DNA of 64,000 nucleotides from MFD04716-140 sp963703125 (lineage in GTDB: Bacteria; Bacteroidota; Bacteroidia; Flavobacteriales; Flavobacteriaceae): contig OY969790.1 in the NCBI GenBank assembly GCA_963703125.1, positions 2,852,001-2,916,000 of the forward strand. Reading direction: 5' to 3'. Made by a program: the position numbers and the translations under genes. Below, piece after piece: positions 7,945 to 17,257 of this stretch. Position 1 is the stretch's first letter. Each line of letters opens with the position of its first letter. The notes beneath the pieces were generated by a model, which was not told where the DNA came from, did no database searches, and was given only the letters and a program-made list of their open reading frames with translations.

Positions 7945-9669
7945 AATGGAGTTTTCGATTTCAATATCGGCATGCTTCCAAGCCTTGTCGAATTCTGTTT
8001 TAATGGCAGCTGCCTCCTCCATTTTATTTTGGGCTCTTAAGCTTTGGTACAGACCCATTAAGGACCATCCGTTTTGTCGAAGAATCTTCAGATCTTCTTT
8101 GTATACCTTTTCAGCTTCTGCATATTTATTGCCCCTTAACAAAACGGCACCTAAATTTTGGCGAACGGGAATATGCCATGCGGCTGGTTCGGTATAGGTT
8201 AGGCCATCTTCAAGGCCGACCGCTTTTTTAAGATGATCCTCAGCTTTTGCCATATCACCGTTAAATGCCATTAATTCTCCCGCAACCACTTCATAGGCGA
8301 TCTCCGCTATTGCCGCAGAATTGTTGTTCGCGGTTGCTACCAAATCTTTTAATCCCGGGTCCTTTTTAAGTTCAGCTATGGCATCCAGTTCTTCTTGCGC
8401 CTCTTTTCCATTTCCTTTTCGAACGAAAGCGATTCCTCTGGCATAATGGCGCATTAGGGTTAGATGTTTTATTTCAGGATTGGGTGCTGGGATGGTCAAA
8501 ATATCGTTCCATTTACCAAATCTTGTATAGGCCAACAGGGGAGTGGCCGAAAAATCCTGTAAAAAAGGGAGGTCTACCAATTGTCCTGGCGGTACTTTTT
8601 CGGCAGTCTTCCTGGCGGCATCAATGGCGATATTACTATCACCCAGTAAACTAGCTGCCGACCATAGGAAATGAATATTATGGGGATAATATCCCAAGGG
8701 ATACAAACCTTGGGAATAACATTGTGAAATATAATTCTCGTCAGCCAAAATGGCTTTTTGATTCGCAGTAACGGCATCTTTATAGCGACCGACACGAATA
8801 TAGATGTGTGATGGCATATGAACGATATGACCCGCAGCAGGCATCAGATTACCTAATCTATCCGCACTGGCAACGGCCAGATCTGGATGGGGAAGTTCTA
8901 CCATATGAATATAATAATGATGCGCTCCTGGGTGATCTATATTAATTTCCATTGCTCTTTCCAACGCGGCCTTGGCTTCGGAAATATTCGGAGAGGGATT
9001 TCCCTCGGCATCCCAATAGTTCCAAGGAACTGTATTCATAACAGCCTCGGCATACAGCACTTGAACATCGGCATCTTCCGGGAAATTTTGCCGTACTTTG
9101 GCCATGGCGTGCATATAGTCCATATTCAGGATTTCAATATCCTTTGTCAGATCTTCATTGTATCTTGATTGTAGTGCCGCTATCAAAGCCTTCTCCTTTT
9201 TGGTTGCCTTAGAGGCCAATTTTACTGCCTGCGCAAGGGCTTCATTGCATTTTTGCTTTCGCTCATCGTCAGGCAAGGGGTCGTTGATATTGGGGCCGAG
9301 GGCATACGCTTGTCCCCAAAAGGCCATGGCGGAATTAGGATCTAGGCGTGATGCTTCAAGAAAGGAGCGATGGCCTTCCGCATGATTAAAAGCATAACTA
9401 AGTTTTAAACCCTGGTTAAAAAATTCTTGGGCCATCGCTACTTTTGTACTGATATTGAATTCAAGGCTACCCAGGTTTTCAAACAAAGGAGCTATTTGAC
9501 GTGTGCTATCGATATCATTTAATAAGTAATTGGCCACTGTACAGGGAATAAAATTAAAACCTGCCTTCTCGTAACGGATGGATTGCGTTTCCAAATTTTC
9601 AGATAACAATAGTTGAACTATTATAATTGACGCCATGGCGGCAACGGCATAACCAAGTTTAGTTTTCAT
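7939..9669 (-). CDS. Membrane-anchored tetratricopeptide-repeat protein
   Basis: This protein of 576 residues is made mostly of TPR-like helical pairs and its function is unknown. The N-terminus has a hydrophobic segment (about residues 5-23) that looks like an uncleaved anchor or signal, so the bulk should be periplasmic. The conserved block QGLKLSYAFNHAEGHRSFLE then ARLDPNSAMAFWGQAYALGPN (about 87-130) is typical of a broad group of TPR proteins found in Bacteroidota and Proteobacteria. Further repeats follow around 280-330 and 480-560 (for example KYAEAEKVYKEDLKILRQNG). It lies downstream of the M28 carboxypeptidase and DUF2007 genes on the same strand, 162 bases away, beyond a possible weak terminator. 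Its end overlaps the convergent flavoenzyme gene. Confidence 0.8.
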   Translation of the reverse strand: MKTKLGYAVAAMASIIIVQLLLSENLETQSIRYEKAGFNFIPCTVANYLLNDIDSTRQIAPLFENLGSLEFNISTKVAMAQEFFNQGLKLSYAFNHAEGHRSFLEASRLDPNSAMAFWGQAYALGPNINDPLPDDERKQKCNEALAQAVKLASKATKKEKALIAALQSRYNEDLTKDIEILNMDYMHAMAKVRQNFPEDADVQVLYAEAVMNTVPWNYWDAEGNPSPNISEAKAALERAMEINIDHPGAHHYYIHMVELPHPDLAVASADRLGNLMPAAGHIVHMPSHIYIRVGRYKDAVTANQKAILADENYISQCYSQGLYPLGYYPHNIHFLWSAASLLGDSNIAIDAARKTAEKVPPGQLVDLPFLQDFSATPLLAYTRFGKWNDILTIPAPNPEIKHLTLMRHYARGIAFVRKGNGKEAQEELDAIAELKKDPGLKDLVATANNNSAAIAEIAYEVVAGELMAFNGDMAKAEDHLKKAVGLEDGLTYTEPAAWHIPVRQNLGAVLLRGNKYAEAEKVYKEDLKILRQNGWSLMGLYQSLRAQNKMEEAAAIKTEFDKAWKHADIEIENSIL

Positions 9670-9774
9670 GTTCTATATAGCTAAACATTAATTGTAGTAA
9701 TTCTCTAAGGAAGGGGAATCTGCGGGGGAGGAGTTGAAGAATAGATCTTCACTACTAAAAGTAATAAAATATTT

Positions 9775-9806
9775 AAAACGGGCACAAAAAACTTTTGAGT
9801 TCCCGT
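9775..9806 (-). terminator. Possible weak terminator after the DUF2007 gene
   Basis: ACGGG at 9778-9782 pairs with CCCGT at 9802-9806, with inner pairing between CAAAAAA and TTTTG. On the minus strand only four T follow, so the signal is weak. Confidence 0.4.
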
Positions 9807-9831
9807 CCTTGAATTGTGCTATTCAGTTATA

Positions 9832-10059
9832 CTAGGTAGCGGAAGCTATTTCGTTGACTATTTTCAAAGCTTGTAATTCTTCATCCTTATGTACAAAAAC
9901 TTCCACAAGTCCTCCAATAGATGTTGCAAAGCCGCCCAACCTGGCTGATTCGGCCTCATCTTTTACCACGGCCTCAATGCCTATAGTGCGCAGTTCAATG
10001 GTGAGTCGTTCAGCGATCACTGCATTTCCACCGAAAATTTTTATGTAGTTGGATGCCAT
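9832..10059 (-). CDS. DUF2007 family small protein
   Basis: This 75-residue protein matches the DUF2007 pattern, annotated in Pfam as a putative signal-transducing domain. It has an N-terminal IKIFGGNAVIAERLTIELR helix-strand unit, the segment VVKDEAESARLGG, and the C-terminal VEVFVHKDEELQALKIV. It is a ferredoxin-like cytoplasmic fold with no catalytic motif that I can see. The start lies nine bases beyond the stop of the M28 carboxypeptidase gene on the same strand, so the two are probably cotranscribed, although a functional link is not obvious. Confidence 0.85.
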   Translation of the reverse strand: MASNYIKIFGGNAVIAERLTIELRTIGIEAVVKDEAESARLGGFATSIGGLVEVFVHKDEELQALKIVNEIASAT

Positions 10060-10068
10060 TTGACATTT

Positions 10069-12262
10069 TTAAAGCATTGCGCTCATTTCCTCTATATGCT
10101 TATCGAACTGTTTCAGTGTTGTGGCCAATTTGCTGATCTGTTCCTGGGCTTCTTTCCAATCTTTTTGCTCTATGGCCTCTCGAACACCTGGTAAGGTCTT
10201 AACACCGTACCCTGTGTAGAACCCGGGGGCATAAATTTGGTGTTTGTACCAGGAACGTCTAGGCAGCCCTGTTTCGGAAGTAAGTACGTGCTCTGCAAGC
10301 ATTAACTTGCTATTAAGTCCACGCTTTTCTTCCACTGAAAGTTTTGAAATATCCAATGTATTGAATTTTGAAATGGTCGCTTTAAGGGATACCAGTTCAT
10401 TTTGTAGCTGGGAGAAATCCAAATAGGGGATAGGTTCTTTCTTCTTTGGCTTTAGAAATGGTTTTCTTGGGTCGGCGGCCAACTCAAACACATTTTTATC
10501 AACCATTGTATTATGTTTTTCTATATCGCCCCTCATTTTTTCGGTCTCTTTGATGACTTCATCCAAATATCCTGAAACCGTTTCTTGCCATTGCCCAAAT
10601 TCAAATGGCAATACATCCGCATTTGCCAATCGCAATGTAATTCGCCCTGCGGTATTGGCAAGTGCCACACCATAGGCAAATTCAGGGTCCTTAAACCTTT
10701 TGTAATGGGGGTAGGTATCATATATGGTATGATATTCCCCGCCAGAGTTTTCACCTCCAAAACCTAGATTCAGGGAAGGTATCCCTGCATGCTGGATAAA
10801 AGGTGTGTAGTCCGATCCTGATCCAAGCGCATAAAGCTCAAAATCCCCATTTTTGCCATTTACCAAATCAATGGCACTCCTTCTTTCTTTGACCGAAACT
10901 CCTCTTTGTGGGTCTTTTACTACGTCTGCAACTTCTCCCACCATTTTTTGCAGTGAATGTGAACCCCCAGCACCTAAAAATCCGCGTCCGTTTCCATCGG
11001 TATTGATATATGCCACAACTTTTTGTTGCAACTCTTTTTTATCGGTCCTCCACCCATTCCGTGGAACCTATTAATCCTTCCTCTTCAGCATCCCAGGCGC
11101 AATAGACCAATGTCCGTTTTGGTTTTTGGCCCTTTTTAGCCAATTCCCCAATAACTCGAGCCTCCTCCATCAAAGCTATCATTCCACTAATGGGGTCATT
11201 TGCGCCATGCACCCATGCGTCATGGTGATTTCCCCGCATTACCCATTGATCCGGAAATTCGGTTCCTTTCATCGTGGCAATTACATTATGGGCAGGTGTA
11301 AGCTGCCAATCGAACTCTAATTTTAAATGCACCTTCGCCGGCCCCGGCCCAATATGATAGGTAATTGGTAGGCCACCTCTCCAAGTTTCGGGAGCCACAG
11401 GACCATCCAACGCCTCTAATAAAGGTTGTGCATCTTCATAAGAAATTGGGAGTACTGGAATCTTGGTTATCGTTGGGGCATCTTTGCGGTCCAAACGTTT
11501 GGCGTCCTTGGTGGCACCATAACCTGGAGTCAATACATCACCGGGGTACGTTGGCATGTCCATTACCGAGCCCCGTTGTACGCCGGTTTTATTTTTAAAA
11601 GCCCCTTTTGGGTACACATCGCCCTGCCCGTATCCGTCATCTTCAGGATCTGAATATATGATACACCCAATAGCTCCTTTTTCGGCGGCCAGCTTTGGTT
11701 TAATTCCACGCCATGAGCCCTGATATTTTGCAATTACAATTTTACCTTTTACATCAATTCCAAGTTTTTCAAGTTCTTCGTAATCTTTGGGGATTCCGTA
11801 ATTTACAAATACCAGTTCCGCTTCAACATCCCCATCGGTCGAAAAAGCATTGTAACTGGGAAGCAGGGCTTCACCTTGGTTCGTAAATTCATCACCTTCA
11901 ACGGGAACTGCCGTCAACTTGGCCTTGTAGGTGGTTGGGCCGGTAAGTTCTAATAGGCGCACTTTTGGATAAGGAAACAAAATATGATAGGTCTCAATTT
12001 TCGTGTCATAACCCCATGACTGGAATTGCTTCTGGATCCATTCCGCATTTTTTTGTCCATATTCAGTTCCTACCCAATGTGGTTCAGCCGATAAAAGTTG
12101 CATCCATTTATCTAGATTGGATGCAGAAAGCTTTGACTCAAAGGCATTTTCAAGGGCAATTTCCTTTTTTGCACTTTCAGGGGTAAATCCTGTGATGGAT
12201 TCTTGGCTCCATCCAAAATAGGTAAGTAAGATAAAAATTAAGGCAATTTTGTTTCGTAACAT
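10069..12262 (-). CDS. M28 family metallocarboxypeptidase (glutamate carboxypeptidase II-like), interrupted by a +1 frameshift
   Basis: This exported zinc peptidase is related to glutamate carboxypeptidase II and the transferrin receptor. The chosen start (12262) opens a signal peptide ending near FGWSQ. The first frame (to 11039) holds the protease-associated insert and the zinc ligands in GNHHDAWVHGANDP and AWDAEEEGLIGS. It then stops right after STEWVEDR. The second frame continues with AYINTDGNGRG and later GGEYHTIYDTY, which hold the remaining Asp and His ligands, and then the dimerisation-like C-terminal helices. One extra base in the GG at 11044-11045 explains the break, and without it the product is 730 residues, normal for the family. 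All five zinc ligands are kept, so an intact enzyme is likely if the extra base is a sequencing error. The DUF2007 gene follows nine bases later. Confidence 0.88.
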
Positions 12263-12339
12263 GCGGTTTGATTTTAATACCGTAAAATACATAAATTTTA
12301 TGCTAAAAGGGGTTTATGGCCGTGTAAATCATTCTTCTT

Positions 12340-12744
12340 TTACCCGATACCGCGGCCATGACCACTGCGATGGGTCAATAGATCCTGACTATTGAAATTT
12401 TTGGTGACATATGAATTGTACATTTTAAATTCAGGAATATGGTCAATGACCCGATCCGTCCACTTAATCTTTCCTTCTTCCACCAGAAGGGCTAGCGCAG
12501 CCGTAGTAAAGGCTTTACTGTGCGAGGCAATGGCAAACAAGGTATGCTCATCAACTTTTTCTTTGGTTGCAAATGATTTAACGCTGTAGCCTCTGCTATG
12601 AATGACTTTCCTATCTTTTAAAATCGCGATGGCCGCCCCTGCTACATTCAATTTTTCGAGAGCATCATTGACCAAGGAATCTATTTGAGAAGAGCTGTAC
12701 TGTGCAGCGGCGAGGCTGGCAATGTAGAATAGGGCTATTGCCAC
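12340..12744 (-). pseudogene. Truncated beta-lactamase-family serine hydrolase remnant
   Basis: This is the N-terminal third of a class C beta-lactamase-like hydrolase. A signal-like hydrophobic start is followed by KLNVAGAAIAILKD, then the SxxK nucleophile motif SHSKAF (about residue 74) and DLLTHRSG. The frame then runs into unrelated sequence (HGRGIG) and stops. About 300 residues are missing, including the YxN and HxG motifs. The only usable start in frame is a GTG at 12744. The natural signal probably began at an ATT codon at 12762, where an ATG would fit. The loss of both a start codon and the catalytic second half marks it as a true remnant rather than a sequencing slip. It sits between the M28 and GH140-like genes. 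Confidence 0.75.
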
Positions 12745-12785
12745 TAAATTTTTTATATAGGCTGGTTTAATTTATAGGGTAAACT

Positions 12786-14168
12786 TTAATTTGTTTTACC
12801 GGGCTTGGAAAAATCTTGTGAAATAGCATCCAATACTAAAACCCAATCATTCCCTTTTCCCATAGTTGGAGGTACGATGGTTACATCGACTGATTTTTTT
12901 ATTGGGGATTCCGGAAATGAGTTGCCCGTTCTGGGGTCATACCACCAAACCTTCAAACTGTTTCCCGTAAGATTCGAAAGGTTTAAACGGGTTGTTTTTC
13001 CTGTCGGAAAATAAACGAATGCATAGGAACCTTTTGAATCCCTTGTGGCAATAACGAACGAGCTGTCATCATCCTGTTTATCAAGAACCATGCTTTGATC
13101 CGGAATTCTTGACAGATAGGGCCTTGATAGCATTAAATTTTTAAGAAACTTAACTTGATTCGCCATTGGCAGGTCCAAAGCGACGGGCCATGGCCTTAGC
13201 GGACCGTTTATCGGTTCTTTGTCAACAGTATACATTTGCCAAACATCATGGCAACCGTAGGTTTGGCCACATGCCCCGGCGAATACGTTCCAATACATAA
13301 TACGCCGAATGTCGTCCGGGACGCTATAACCCAAATCCTTGGCATTAAAACAATTGGGGTGGTCCTCATAAAGAGGCTCACCATCCATGGTAGGTTTAAC
13401 CGGATCTAAATTATAGTCGAAAGCAATATGCTTATAGGTACCTTGGTTTGCACAATGCCCGGTCTGATGCATATTAAAATCAAGCCATGGTTGCTTGTGG
13501 AACCAAGTTGAAGATCCTCCATTCTGGTTCGGTTGTGGATGAAAAGTCATGAGCGTTCCTTCATATCCACCTGCGGCCTGCGCAATACCTTCCGCCATTT
13601 GGTTCCAAACTTCCACATCATCCGTTCCTTCGCGAGGAATTCGATCACCACCAATGACCCAAATAATATTGTCGTAGTTTTTATATCGATTACCTATCCA
13701 ATTTCCATACGCCTTCGCACTACTTTTTGTAAAAATTTCAGGTCCTTTCCCCCATTTATCCTGAAAAAGTTTATCTCCCCATGTAGGAAGAAGGGCAATG
13801 TATATATGCAAGCTGTCCGCCATTTTAATGATATAGTCCATGTGCTCAAAATAGGCACTATTTGGTGTTGTGGGATCATTGTTCAATAACGGTTTCTCTC
13901 CGTAAGAATTTGGAGTTTTAAGTCCGTCCAATTCTGCCAATGCCACTGCCTGGATTACATTGAATCCTTGTTCGGCCCTTTTAGTGAGATATGCAAGGGC
14001 TTCTTCCCGATTACATCGGTGGAACAGTTCCCAAGCGGTATCGGCCATCCAGAAAAAAGGTTCCCCCTTTTCAGTTACTAAAAAACGATTGTTTTCGCTA
14101 ACCTTAAGTTTTTGGGCATGGGTGTTACAAGCTATCAATACTATCAAAGCCAAAAGAAATCGTCTCAT
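12786..14168 (-). CDS. GH140-like (apiosidase-like, DUF4038) secreted glycoside hydrolase
   Basis: This is an exported TIM-barrel enzyme of 460 residues. The signal peptide MRRFLLALIVLIACNTHAQ is followed by the DUF4038 block FLVTEKGEPFFWMADTAWEL (about residues 28-47). Later motifs are IIWVIGGDRIPRE, the Trp/His-rich HKQPWLDFNMHQTGH and DGEPLYEDHPN (about 165-290). The C-terminal segment (about 375-455, VWWYDPRTG) resembles the small beta domain labelled putative collagen-binding. GH140 enzymes release apiose-containing units from the pectin rhamnogalacturonan II, but many relatives have other or unknown targets. No SusC/SusD pair is nearby, so it is not part of a standard polysaccharide locus here. 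The substrate is therefore open. Confidence 0.85.
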   Translation of the reverse strand: MRRFLLALIVLIACNTHAQKLKVSENNRFLVTEKGEPFFWMADTAWELFHRCNREEALAYLTKRAEQGFNVIQAVALAELDGLKTPNSYGEKPLLNNDPTTPNSAYFEHMDYIIKMADSLHIYIALLPTWGDKLFQDKWGKGPEIFTKSSAKAYGNWIGNRYKNYDNIIWVIGGDRIPREGTDDVEVWNQMAEGIAQAAGGYEGTLMTFHPQPNQNGGSSTWFHKQPWLDFNMHQTGHCANQGTYKHIAFDYNLDPVKPTMDGEPLYEDHPNCFNAKDLGYSVPDDIRRIMYWNVFAGACGQTYGCHDVWQMYTVDKEPINGPLRPWPVALDLPMANQVKFLKNLMLSRPYLSRIPDQSMVLDKQDDDSSFVIATRDSKGSYAFVYFPTGKTTRLNLSNLTGNSLKVWWYDPRTGNSFPESPIKKSVDVTIVPPTMGKGNDWVLVLDAISQDFSKPGKTN

Positions 14169-14386
14169 CAGTGCTGGTTTAAGAGGAGGGGAAATTACAA
14201 AATTTTACAGGATGAAAATTGTACTAAATCTATCCTATAAAAGGCTAATTATCGAAACTACTAAAAAAGACCAGAAATGGGACACTCACATCCAAGATTT
14301 TCCGCTCACTAAAAAGTTTCCCATAAAATCACCGTTTTATGGGACCATGAAAAACATATCGGATAAAATTGTGGATTTTGATTAAT

Positions 14387-15298
14387 TCAATTCATCTGCC
14401 GAAACTCGTTCGGCGAATGCCCTACTTTCTGTTTGAACAAACGGCTAAAGTGCTGTGGATATTTAAATCCTAATTCATAGGCAATCTCGCTGACCGATTT
14501 ATTGGGGTCAAAGACCTTTTCCTTGGCCACGTCAATAAGTTTGTTCTGTATATATTCCTGGGCAGAATAGCCCGTTTCTTTTTTGACCAGATCTCCAAAA
14601 TAGTTCGCACTTAAATGCAAATGTTCTGCAAAATAGCTTACGGAGGGCAGTCCATGTTTTCGGGGTTTTTCAGAATTGAAATATTCGTTCAAAAGGGTTT
14701 CAAAATTTTCCAAAGAACTTTGGTGAGCTACTTCGCGAGTCAAAAACTGCCGATCATAAAATCGTAGGCAGTAATCTAAAAACAGTTCTATGTTGGCAAC
14801 AATCAATTTCTTGCTGTGTTTGTCCAGATTTTGCTCTAGTTCATATTGAATTTTATCGATCAAGCTTAAAAGGGTCTTGCGCTCTTTGGCAGACAAATGT
14901 AACGCTTCATGGCTGGCATACGAGAAAAAACTATACAGATGCATTTTTCTGGCCAAATCCGTACCTAACAATAAATCAGGATGAACAATCATGGCATAGC
15001 CCTTGGGCTTATAATCGGGGTCGTAGTCGCCAAATTCCACATTTTGGCCTGGGGCCATAAAAACAAGGGTGCCTTCATCATAATCATAGTCTTTACCGCC
15101 ATATTTCAATTTGCAGCCCTCGGCATCCTTTAAAAAAATTGCAAAGCATTTAAAATGAAAACCATCATATTCGGGTTTTGTACAGCCGGATTTATCCACC
15201 TTGTTAAAATCGACAATACCGACCAATGGATGCAATACCCCATAATTGCGCAATTTCAAATAATCGGCAACTGTATTGATTTCTAAAATGTTCTGCAT
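14387..15298 (-). CDS. AraC family transcriptional regulator
   Basis: This is a DNA-binding regulator of 303 residues. The N-terminal part (about 1-170) is a cupin-like sensor with YDEGTLVFMAPGQ. The C-terminal part (about 200-303) is the double helix-turn-helix of the AraC family, with LPSVSYFAEHLHLSANYFGDL as the first motif. The second motif, VSEIAYELGFKYPQHFSRLF, ends in the family signature GHSPNEFRQ. It is transcribed away from the cupin/flavodoxin/aldehyde-oxidase run that starts 289 bases upstream. AraC regulators often control the gene next door, so it is a candidate regulator of that cluster, but this is inference from position only. Confidence 0.93.
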   Translation of the reverse strand: MQNILEINTVADYLKLRNYGVLHPLVGIVDFNKVDKSGCTKPEYDGFHFKCFAIFLKDAEGCKLKYGGKDYDYDEGTLVFMAPGQNVEFGDYDPDYKPKGYAMIVHPDLLLGTDLARKMHLYSFFSYASHEALHLSAKERKTLLSLIDKIQYELEQNLDKHSKKLIVANIELFLDYCLRFYDRQFLTREVAHQSSLENFETLLNEYFNSEKPRKHGLPSVSYFAEHLHLSANYFGDLVKKETGYSAQEYIQNKLIDVAKEKVFDPNKSVSEIAYELGFKYPQHFSRLFKQKVGHSPNEFRQMN

Positions 15299-15387
15299 GA
15301 TCTTCTAAATTTTCAGTTAAAGATAAGTTACTGATTACCAGATCAGCAAACGAATCGCTTTCAATCTGTAATAATGGTATGAACATC

Positions 15388-15405
15388 CGTAATTTGGGTA
15401 TTACG
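15388..15405. promoter_or_regulatory. Inverted repeat in the araC-cupin intergenic region (possible operator)
   Basis: CGTAAT-TTGGGT-ATTACG is a perfect 6-base inverted repeat with a 6-base spacer. It lies 90 bases upstream of the AraC start and 19 bases ahead of a TATTTTTG element (15424-15431) that could be the -7 box for the cupin gene. No -33 box at normal spacing is visible. The arms could be a regulator site. Confidence 0.4.
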
Positions 15406-15587
15406 ATTCCTATTTTCTTTAGGTATTTTTGATTGGAGTAAAATTAAAGTGAGATGAGAATGATTTTATTTAGAACACCTCTGACTTCAGTTTTGGAAGC
15501 AGTAGTATGCGAATCAATAAAAGGAGGCAACTATAAATGAGTTCTTTAATAGTAAACTAAAAGAAGAATAAATAAAGGATATAAAAA

Positions 15588-16062
15588 ATGAAAAATCTAA
15601 TTACGACATTACTTATTATTATCCCCCTAGGCACTTTTGCCCAACAAGATGATTATGCTATCTCGTCTTATCAAGACGAGGGCTTTAAGGCTCCAAATAC
15701 ACATTATATTGGTGAGGCCTGGTTAAATGGAGTACTAGAGGTAGAGGGAGATTTAAACTTTCATATAACCAAAGCCAACTTTAAGGCAAATTCTACGCTG
15801 GACTGGCACAAGCACGCCTCTGCTCAAGTTTTGATTTATGTTGAGGGCGAAGGCTACTATCAGGAAAGAGGAAAAGAGCCAATCATTCTTAAAGTAGGTG
15901 ATGTCCTTAAATGTGAAAAAGATATAGAGCATTGGCATTCTTCCACCAAAGAAAGTGATGTTACTTATTTAGCTATATATGGAGGAGAAAATCCGACCAC
16001 TTGGACCGAGGTCACTTACTCAAGAATATTATGATGACGTCGCTGCAAAACTCAGTAAATAA
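15588..16062 (+). CDS. Exported cupin-domain protein, with a +1 frameshift near its C-terminus
   Basis: This small single-domain cupin has a signal peptide (MKNLITTLLIIIPLGTFAQ), so it acts in the periplasm. The metal-site motifs are DWHKHASAQVLIYVEGEGYY (about residues 65-85) and EKDIEHWHSS (about 113-122). The substrate is unknown, and exported cupins of this type often sit beside redox enzymes. As it stands the frame ends at 16034. The next frame continues without a break from 16015 to a stop at 16060-16062 and encodes LTQEYYDDVAAKLSK, a typical end for this family. One extra base in 16011-16014 would account for this, and the repaired protein has 157 residues. The flavodoxin gene follows 39 bases later in the same direction. 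Confidence 0.85.
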
Positions 16063-16101
16063 GTACGGTTACACTTTCAAGACCTTTTGAATTAATTTTC
16101 T

Positions 16102-16699
16102 ATGAATAAAATAAGAATGTCTCTAAAAACTATTTTATTCACTTGTATAATTTTTTGTATTCTGAGTCTAAAAGCGCAAGAGTCAGACAAGACGTGTATA
16201 GTCCATTTATCCCGAACCAACAACACCAAAGCGGTTGCCGAAATGATACAGCAAGAGGTAGACGGGGATTTGATTCCTGTAGAACTTCAAAACCCCTATC
16301 CCGCAGATTATAACGCCATTGTAAAACAAGTTTCTGAAGAAAACGAAAGTGGTTTTCTACCTCCTTTGAAAATTAAGATAGAGCTAGCTAAATATGACAC
16401 TATATTTTTGGGTTTTCCTACGTGGGTGATGCAGTTGCCACCCCCTGTAAAAATTTTTAAATGATTACAATTTAACGGGTAAGAGGGTTATTCCTTTTAA
16501 TACTCACGCAGGATACGTGTTGGGAAGCAGCTTACAAACAATAGGAAAATTGTGCCCTAACAGTACCATATTGGAGGTATTCTCAATTAAGGAAGAAATA
16601 GAACTCGATGGCGTTTGTTTGTACATTAAGGAGGATAGGGCGGTAGAAGTAAAATCTGAAGTGAAAAATTGGCTTCAAAAGATTGGTGTGCTACGTTAG
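16102..16699 (+). CDS. Exported flavodoxin-like protein, interrupted by a +1 frameshift
   Basis: Flavodoxins carry electrons on FMN. This one has an N-terminal signal-like segment (about residues 6-25), which is unusual because most flavodoxins are cytoplasmic. The FMN phosphate loop HLSRTNNTKAVAEMI (about 35-49) and the segment DTIFLGFPTWVMQLPPPV (about 97-114) are clear. The frame stops at 16464, but the next one continues with FLNDYNLTGKRVIPFNTHAG and GSSLQTIGKLCP to 16699. The break lies in an A5T5 run at 16449-16458, and one A too many explains it. Repaired length is 198. It sits between the cupin and the 2Fe-2S subunit of the aldehyde oxidase, so it may serve them as an electron carrier. 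That role is inferred only from position. Confidence 0.82.
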
Positions 16700-16775
16700 T
16701 ATTTAACCGTGCCAAATCATACCGAGAACAATAAATTTTGTAAATTCAACATATTCATATACTTACACGAAAATC

Positions 16776-17240
16776 ATGGCAAACTTCAATCTAAAAATCA
16801 ATGGAAAAACCCAAGAAGTAGATATAGCTCCCACTACTCCTATGCTTTGGGTTTTACGAGATCATCTAAAATTGGTGGGCACAAAATACGGCTGCGGTAT
16901 TGCCCAATGTGGTGCCTGTACGGTACATTTGGGTGACAATGCGGTTCGCTCCTGTCAACTTCCGGTTTCAGCCGTTGGTGAACAAGAAATCACAACCATT
17001 GAAGGTTTATCGGAAAACGGCAATCATCCAGTTCAAAATGCTTGGTTGGAAATTGATGTACCTCAATGTGGTTATTGCCAAGCAGGACAGATAATGTCAG
17101 CCTCCGCCTTATTGAAAAGAAACCCAAATCCTTCAGATGAAGAAATTGAATCTGCCATGAACGGAAACATCTGTCGCTGCGGAACGTATACAAGAATTAA
17201 AAAGGCAATTAAAACAGCCGCAAATACCGAAGGCGTTTAA
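16776..17240 (+). CDS. 2Fe-2S subunit of an aldehyde oxidase/isoquinoline 1-oxidoreductase-type enzyme
   Basis: This is the small electron-transfer subunit of a xanthine-oxidase-family molybdenum hydroxylase. The plant-type [2Fe-2S] site is in YGCGIAQCGACTVHLG with a further Cys in RSCQLP (about residues 38-62). The second, helical [2Fe-2S] domain has QCGYCQAGQIM and GNICRCGTY (about 98-138). The length of 154 fits IorA-type subunits. It has no signal peptide. Its partner large subunit, 17 bases downstream, carries a Tat signal, so the pair may be exported together by hitch-hiking. It is the only small subunit in the cluster, although two large subunits follow. Confidence 0.95.
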   Translation: MANFNLKINGKTQEVDIAPTTPMLWVLRDHLKLVGTKYGCGIAQCGACTVHLGDNAVRSCQLPVSAVGEQEITTIEGLSENGNHPVQNAWLEIDVPQCGYCQAGQIMSASALLKRNPNPSDEEIESAMNGNICRCGTYTRIKKAIKTAANTEGV

Positions 17241-17257
17241 TTAGAAAAAATCAGAAG

